A DNA stretch of 64,000 nucleotides from JAEYOM01 sp036260935 (GTDB lineage Bacteria > Bacillota > Clostridia > Acetivibrionales > DTU013). Location: the NCBI GenBank assembly GCA_036260935.1, contig DATALQ010000027.1:78719-142718 (forward strand). Reading direction: 5' to 3'. Positions 61,087 to 64,000 of this stretch are shown one piece after another. The translations under genes and the position numbers were made by a program. The notes beneath the pieces are model-generated. The model saw only the letters and a program-made list of their open reading frames with translations, did no database searches and had not been told where the DNA came from. Position 1 is the first letter of the stretch. The number at the start of each line of letters is the position of its first letter.

Positions 61087-62092
61087 AGGCTTTATTGTAT
61101 TTCCTGAGTGAATCGAAAAATGCGTCGATGTTCCCCACAGGTGTCCCGGGAGGGATGTCGCAGCCCGAAGATATCACAAAATTCCCGTATTGCGAGGTCT
61201 TTTCAAGCAACCTCATGGTTTCGTGCCGAACATCTTCGACAGTACCGTGCCTGAAGACTGCCGCGGGGCTGATGTTACCAAAAGCGATCCTGTCTTTCGG
61301 TATTTGAGGGAGTATGTCCGACATATCGACCGCATTTCCAAAATGCAGTCCCCAGGCTCCTGCCGAAAGCAGCGACGGCACCAGCTTTGCTGTGTTTCCG
61401 CAATTATGGAGTATGACAATAAAGTGTCTGTCCTGGACAGCGTCTACTATTCTTTTTACATACGTCGATGAAAATTCCGTGCAGTGTTCGGGCGAAAGCA
61501 GGCCTGCGGCGGGTTCCGCAATAATGATGCCGTTAGCCCCAGCATTTTTGAATGCTTTTGCATATTCGACGAGGAATGAAGCGGCTTTTTCGAGTACGGT
61601 ATGGACTGTTTCAGGCTCATCGTAAAGAAGCACCATAAGCTCCGTCATATCAAACAGCCTGCAGGCCAGTGAAAACGGTCCGATCTCTCCTCCAAAAACC
61701 GGTCTGTCCGAAATATTCCTTGCTGCCAGTTCGGCAGCCTTGATATAGATATAAGTTCTTCCTTCTCCTATTTCCGGAACACTGAGCTTCCTTGCGGAAT
61801 CAGCACCATCGACGATATTACCTGTGACAGTAGGAACTTCAGTAGTAGAAAACCGTATGGAACTTCCGAAGACTTCCGCCTCCACTGAAAGATCCATGAC
61901 TGTGGCAGCCGCTATGGACGGGTACTTGTTTGCAAGCGCCTGCATGCAAAGAAATTGGTCGTCCCCGTTACCGATAATATCCGATACCGTTTTATTGATA
62001 AGCTCCAAGCCCGGATAGGTCATTATCGGCATTGCAAGCCTTTCGGCCGATTCCGCTATCTCATTGATCCACTTTCTCATATCCGATTTCAT
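61010..62092 (-). CDS. Uroporphyrinogen decarboxylase-family protein (MtaA/CmuA-like)
   Basis: A 360-residue URO-D-fold protein. The zinc motif is present: HNCGNT (His-x-Cys, near residue 232) and a later CDIPPGTP Cys (near 309). This marks the methylcobamide:thiol methyltransferase branch (MtaA, MtbA, CmuA) rather than true heme-pathway HemE. It would move methyl from a corrinoid protein to CoM, homocysteine or another thiol. A corrinoid protein lies at 54115. ATG 62092 follows AAGAGG; ATG 62116 is another choice. Its 3' end overlaps the UDG-like gene by 77 bases. Confidence 0.85.
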   Translation of the reverse strand: MKSDMRKWINEIAESAERLAMPIMTYPGLELINKTVSDIIGNGDDQFLCMQALANKYPSIAAATVMDLSVEAEVFGSSIRFSTTEVPTVTGNIVDGADSARKLSVPEIGEGRTYIYIKAAELAARNISDRPVFGGEIGPFSLACRLFDMTELMVLLYDEPETVHTVLEKAASFLVEYAKAFKNAGANGIIIAEPAAGLLSPEHCTEFSSTYVKRIVDAVQDRHFIVILHNCGNTAKLVPSLLSAGAWGLHFGNAVDMSDILPQIPKDRIAFGNISPAAVFRHGTVEDVRHETMRLLEKTSQYGNFVISSGCDIPPGTPVGNIDAFFDSLRKYNKAFTPDSQSHAASICLHGRFPSDCGYR

Positions 62093-62197
62093 GACAATAC
62101 CTCTTACTCTGTTCATGTTTTACGTATTGTCATAGTACAGCATGCAGAAAATGAATTATATAAATAGATTTTAAAGATTGGTATTATTTTATGATAA

Positions 62198-63562
62198 TCA
62201 CATATTGTTCTTTATACTGAAGCTGCTGATAGTGCTGGCTTTTACCTTTGCTCCCTTGTTGTAATCCGGAATGCCCTCGATGCGCCTGAACAGGCTGCCT
62301 ATGATATTCCAGTCTATAAACAGCAGAGAAGTCCCGACTATAACAGACCTGTAGCGATAGATAGTATCTGATACATTTTCGACAACCGGTACATTTATAG
62401 CTATGTATATAACCATAAACGCCAGCAAGCCCAGCATGTAGCTTTCCTTCCGCTTGATTGCCGAATAGACGCCTGAGAGCATAAGTATGAGGCAGGCGTA
62501 CCAGCCCATCATATCCATGCTCACCACTGATTCCAGTATGTTGCTGCCCCTGATATCAGCGATATCGACATTACCGGGGTAGGGAAGGAGTATGTAGTTT
62601 GCTGCCGCCTGCAGTATGTTTTTATTTGAAGCTATAAGTTTTACGGTCTCGACCTTGTTGCTGATATCAACGCTCACATTCGAAGACTGCTCGGGGAACA
62701 ATACCGCATGGTAGCTGCCAAGAAGCGGGTATACGGTACTTAGGAATGTAAGGACAACTACTGTCAGAACAGCCGCCATAAAAAACAGGCATTCCCTGCG
62801 CCTGTTTCTGAGGTAGGAAAGGAACTGGCTGACCAAAACAGCAGCGGCCAGCGGAATGAACATATATATCCGAATAAGCGTGGCGAACCATAACAGAAAG
62901 CAAACCAGTACGATGCGGGCAGCCTGTTTTACCATTGCTCCACGGGCTTGCGCCTTCTGCATCATAAAACTCTGCACCGTATACAGACATGCCAGGCAGA
63001 TCAGAATAAGCAACGCTTCCTTACGCGAATCGGAAGTCCATAGAAACAGATTCGGGAAATAGAGGAATGCCAGGCTTATAAATGCGGCATTTTTGAAAGT
63101 ATAGCTGCGGTTGATTGCGATCTTTAAGAGCAGAATAGCCGAAATGAATGCAAAAGCTATATTAATATAGGAAACGATATATCTGTCCGTTCCAAAAATA
63201 TGGTAGACCAGGCCTACAAAGACCGTATACCAGGTATAGGAGTACTTGACGGATAAAAGCGGTACACCGTCGGAAAGTTGTTTGGCAACGTCCATACCGA
63301 CCCGGTGATAAAGCAAACCGTCCGTTCCAACTGAATCCGTACCATTACGGTAGAGGTAAATGACCATTGCGAACCTTAAAGTTATCGCTACCATTACAAG
63401 TATGATAAATGCGGTTTTATATTTGTCTGCCGGTACGAATATATAAGCTGCTGCTGTCAGCAGTAAACAAATCAACACTAGTACAACGATATCCAAAGTT
63501 GTTATGCTTCCTTTTAATTTTGTCTCAAGTGAATAGTATAGCAGTAGGAAAATAAAAAGCAA
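62198..63562 (-). CDS. Polytopic membrane protein, possible glycosyltransferase or polymerase
   Basis: A 454-residue protein with about 11-12 transmembrane helices. A short loop with GTDGLLYHRVGMDVAK (near residue 79) lies after the second helix pair, and a longer extracytoplasmic loop lies near 285-330. The layout resembles dolichol-phosphate-sugar glycosyltransferases (ArnT/PMT group) or O-antigen polymerases; I cannot assign a reaction. The start is uncertain: the first codon shown is a TTG without a ribosome site. A TTG at 63496 with AAGGAAG upstream is also plausible (432 residues). It is divergent from the rRNA-type promoters. Confidence 0.6.
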   Translation of the reverse strand: MLFIFLLLYYSLETKLKGSITTLDIVVLVLICLLLTAAAYIFVPADKYKTAFIILVMVAITLRFAMVIYLYRNGTDSVGTDGLLYHRVGMDVAKQLSDGVPLLSVKYSYTWYTVFVGLVYHIFGTDRYIVSYINIAFAFISAILLLKIAINRSYTFKNAAFISLAFLYFPNLFLWTSDSRKEALLILICLACLYTVQSFMMQKAQARGAMVKQAARIVLVCFLLWFATLIRIYMFIPLAAAVLVSQFLSYLRNRRRECLFFMAAVLTVVVLTFLSTVYPLLGSYHAVLFPEQSSNVSVDISNKVETVKLIASNKNILQAAANYILLPYPGNVDIADIRGSNILESVVSMDMMGWYACLILMLSGVYSAIKRKESYMLGLLAFMVIYIAINVPVVENVSDTIYRYRSVIVGTSLLFIDWNIIGSLFRRIEGIPDYNKGAKVKASTISSFSIKNNM

Positions 63563-63755
63563 TATGCAATTTCAATAAATAACCAGAAAAAACTATTAAT
63601 GCTGTTAACATATTGCTGATAAGCAGGACATTTTGCAGTAATTGACGGGATAGCTGCTATATATAATGAAGGCACAGACATAAACGTTTGCGTAGGTTTA
63701 CATATAATGGTGTCATTTCACTGTCCAGCGCCGCAAAATAAAGCGTTTGAACGTC

Positions 63756-63785
63756 TTGACACATTAGAATGCACGGTGTTATAAT
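63756..63785 (+). promoter_or_regulatory. Strong promoter P1 of probable rRNA operon
   Basis: TTGACA (63756-63761), an 18-bp spacer and TATAAT (63780-63785), both perfect hexamers. Confidence 0.8.
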
Positions 63786-63870
63786 ACAAAAGCCGTTTCA
63801 CTTGAGACGTGCGAACGTTGTTAACCTGGCCTGAAGCTGTGGCTGGTAAAAACAGTAACAAAAAAGGTGG

Positions 63871-63902
63871 TTGACAAAAGCAAGTGAGCGTGGTACTATA
63901 AT
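63871..63902 (+). promoter_or_regulatory. Strong promoter P2 of probable rRNA operon
   Basis: TTGACA (63871-63876) with TACTAT at 17 bp (63894-63899); overlapping TATAAT lies at 63897-63902. Tandem promoters about 115 bp apart are usual for rRNA operons. Confidence 0.8.
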
Positions 63903-64000
63903 AAAGCCGCTCGCGAGGGCGGCGCCGAAACGAAGCCCTTTGAGGGAAGAGTTAAGGTATATGGACCTTGAAAAGTAAACAGTGAGAGACAATACACTTG
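63903..64000 (+). ncRNA. Probable rRNA operon leader
   Basis: The GC-rich CGCTCGCGAGGGCGGCGCC stretch and the GACCTTGAAAAGTAAACAGTG segment resemble the leader just before 16S rRNA genes of Clostridia. The 16S gene itself would begin beyond position 64000, so this is inference from the tandem promoters and leader sequence. Confidence 0.5.

Noticed and set aside
63563..63755. Additional promoter upstream of P1 (TTGACG near 63642, TATAAT near 63662)
   Set aside because: The spacer is only 14 bp, so the pair was not called as a promoter.

Overview
The window looks like a chromosomal segment of an anaerobic, spore-former-type Clostridia bacterium, probably from the plant-fibre-degrading Ruminiclostridium/Acetivibrio neighbourhood (inference). 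Pointers are S-layer-homology (SLH) proteins, an X2 module of the kind found in cellulosomal proteins, a GH120 beta-xylosidase and a GH105-type hydrolase, the DapL route to diaminopimelate, butyrate kinase, corrinoid/PocR proteins, UPF0210/UPF0237, strong GGAGG ribosome sites and CCA-encoding tRNA genes. No plasmid, phage structural or CRISPR functions are seen.

Layout. 0-2.1 kb: sensor kinase plus the start of a response regulator (cut by the window edge). 2.5-7.5 kb: a 1651-residue modular surface protein. 7.5-12.4 kb: small enzymes (NUDIX, PP-loop ATPase, GNATs) and small Cys-rich or helix-turn-helix proteins. 12.4-17.0 kb: LysM protein, FMN-binding protein and two tandem MFS paralogues, the first ended by an apparently recent amber codon. 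17.1-18.9 kb: tRNA-Glu, tRNA-Asp, an AraC regulator, tRNA-Thr and a 193-bp repeat-flanked relic. 19-22.3 kb: butyrate kinase and GH120 xylosidase. 22.5-28.7 kb: a visibly AT-richer stretch of small accessory genes (two HD paralogues, a deoxyribosyltransferase-like enzyme, two DUF3795 proteins, a PlsC-like acyltransferase) and one frameshifted gene. 28.8-31.2 kb: a DUF3796-XRE-M23 operon under a palindromic operator. 31.3-33.2 kb: acyl-CoA/ACP ligase. 33.2-39.2 kb: FIST / hybrid kinase / HD-GYP operon, divergent from a PAS kinase. 39.2-42.9 kb: aldo-keto reductase, GH105, tRNA-Tyr, GtrA, mutarotase-fold protein. 43.1-45.3 kb: dapF and dapL, the last steps to meso-diaminopimelate. 45.4-52.5 kb: LCP protein, then MacA/MacB-like adaptor-ATPase-permease and an SLH protein. 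52.8-56.6 kb: PocR regulator, lone corrinoid protein, UPF0237 and UPF0210. 56.6-63.6 kb: a 199-bp foldback sequence, a coupled GDPD-MFS-GNAT operon, two uracil-DNA glycosylase-family genes, a UroD/MtaA-like protein and a polytopic membrane protein. 63.7-64.0 kb: promoters and leader of what is probably an rRNA operon lying just outside the window.

Functional threads. Surface building: two SLH proteins, LysM, LCP, M23 and GtrA. Signalling: three kinases, an HD-GYP c-di-GMP phosphodiesterase and a FIST sensor. Plant polysaccharide use: GH120, GH105, AKR and MFS sugar carriers. One-carbon/corrinoid chemistry: PocR, corrinoid protein and an MtaA-like protein. The most unusual signals are the amber codon inside a repeat tail whose true stop overlaps the next gene, the 199-bp foldback, the tRNA-Thr micro-duplication, the operator of the XRE operon, and several start codons placed where transcription should begin (candidate leaderless mRNAs). 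All family assignments are from reading motifs; no database search was run.
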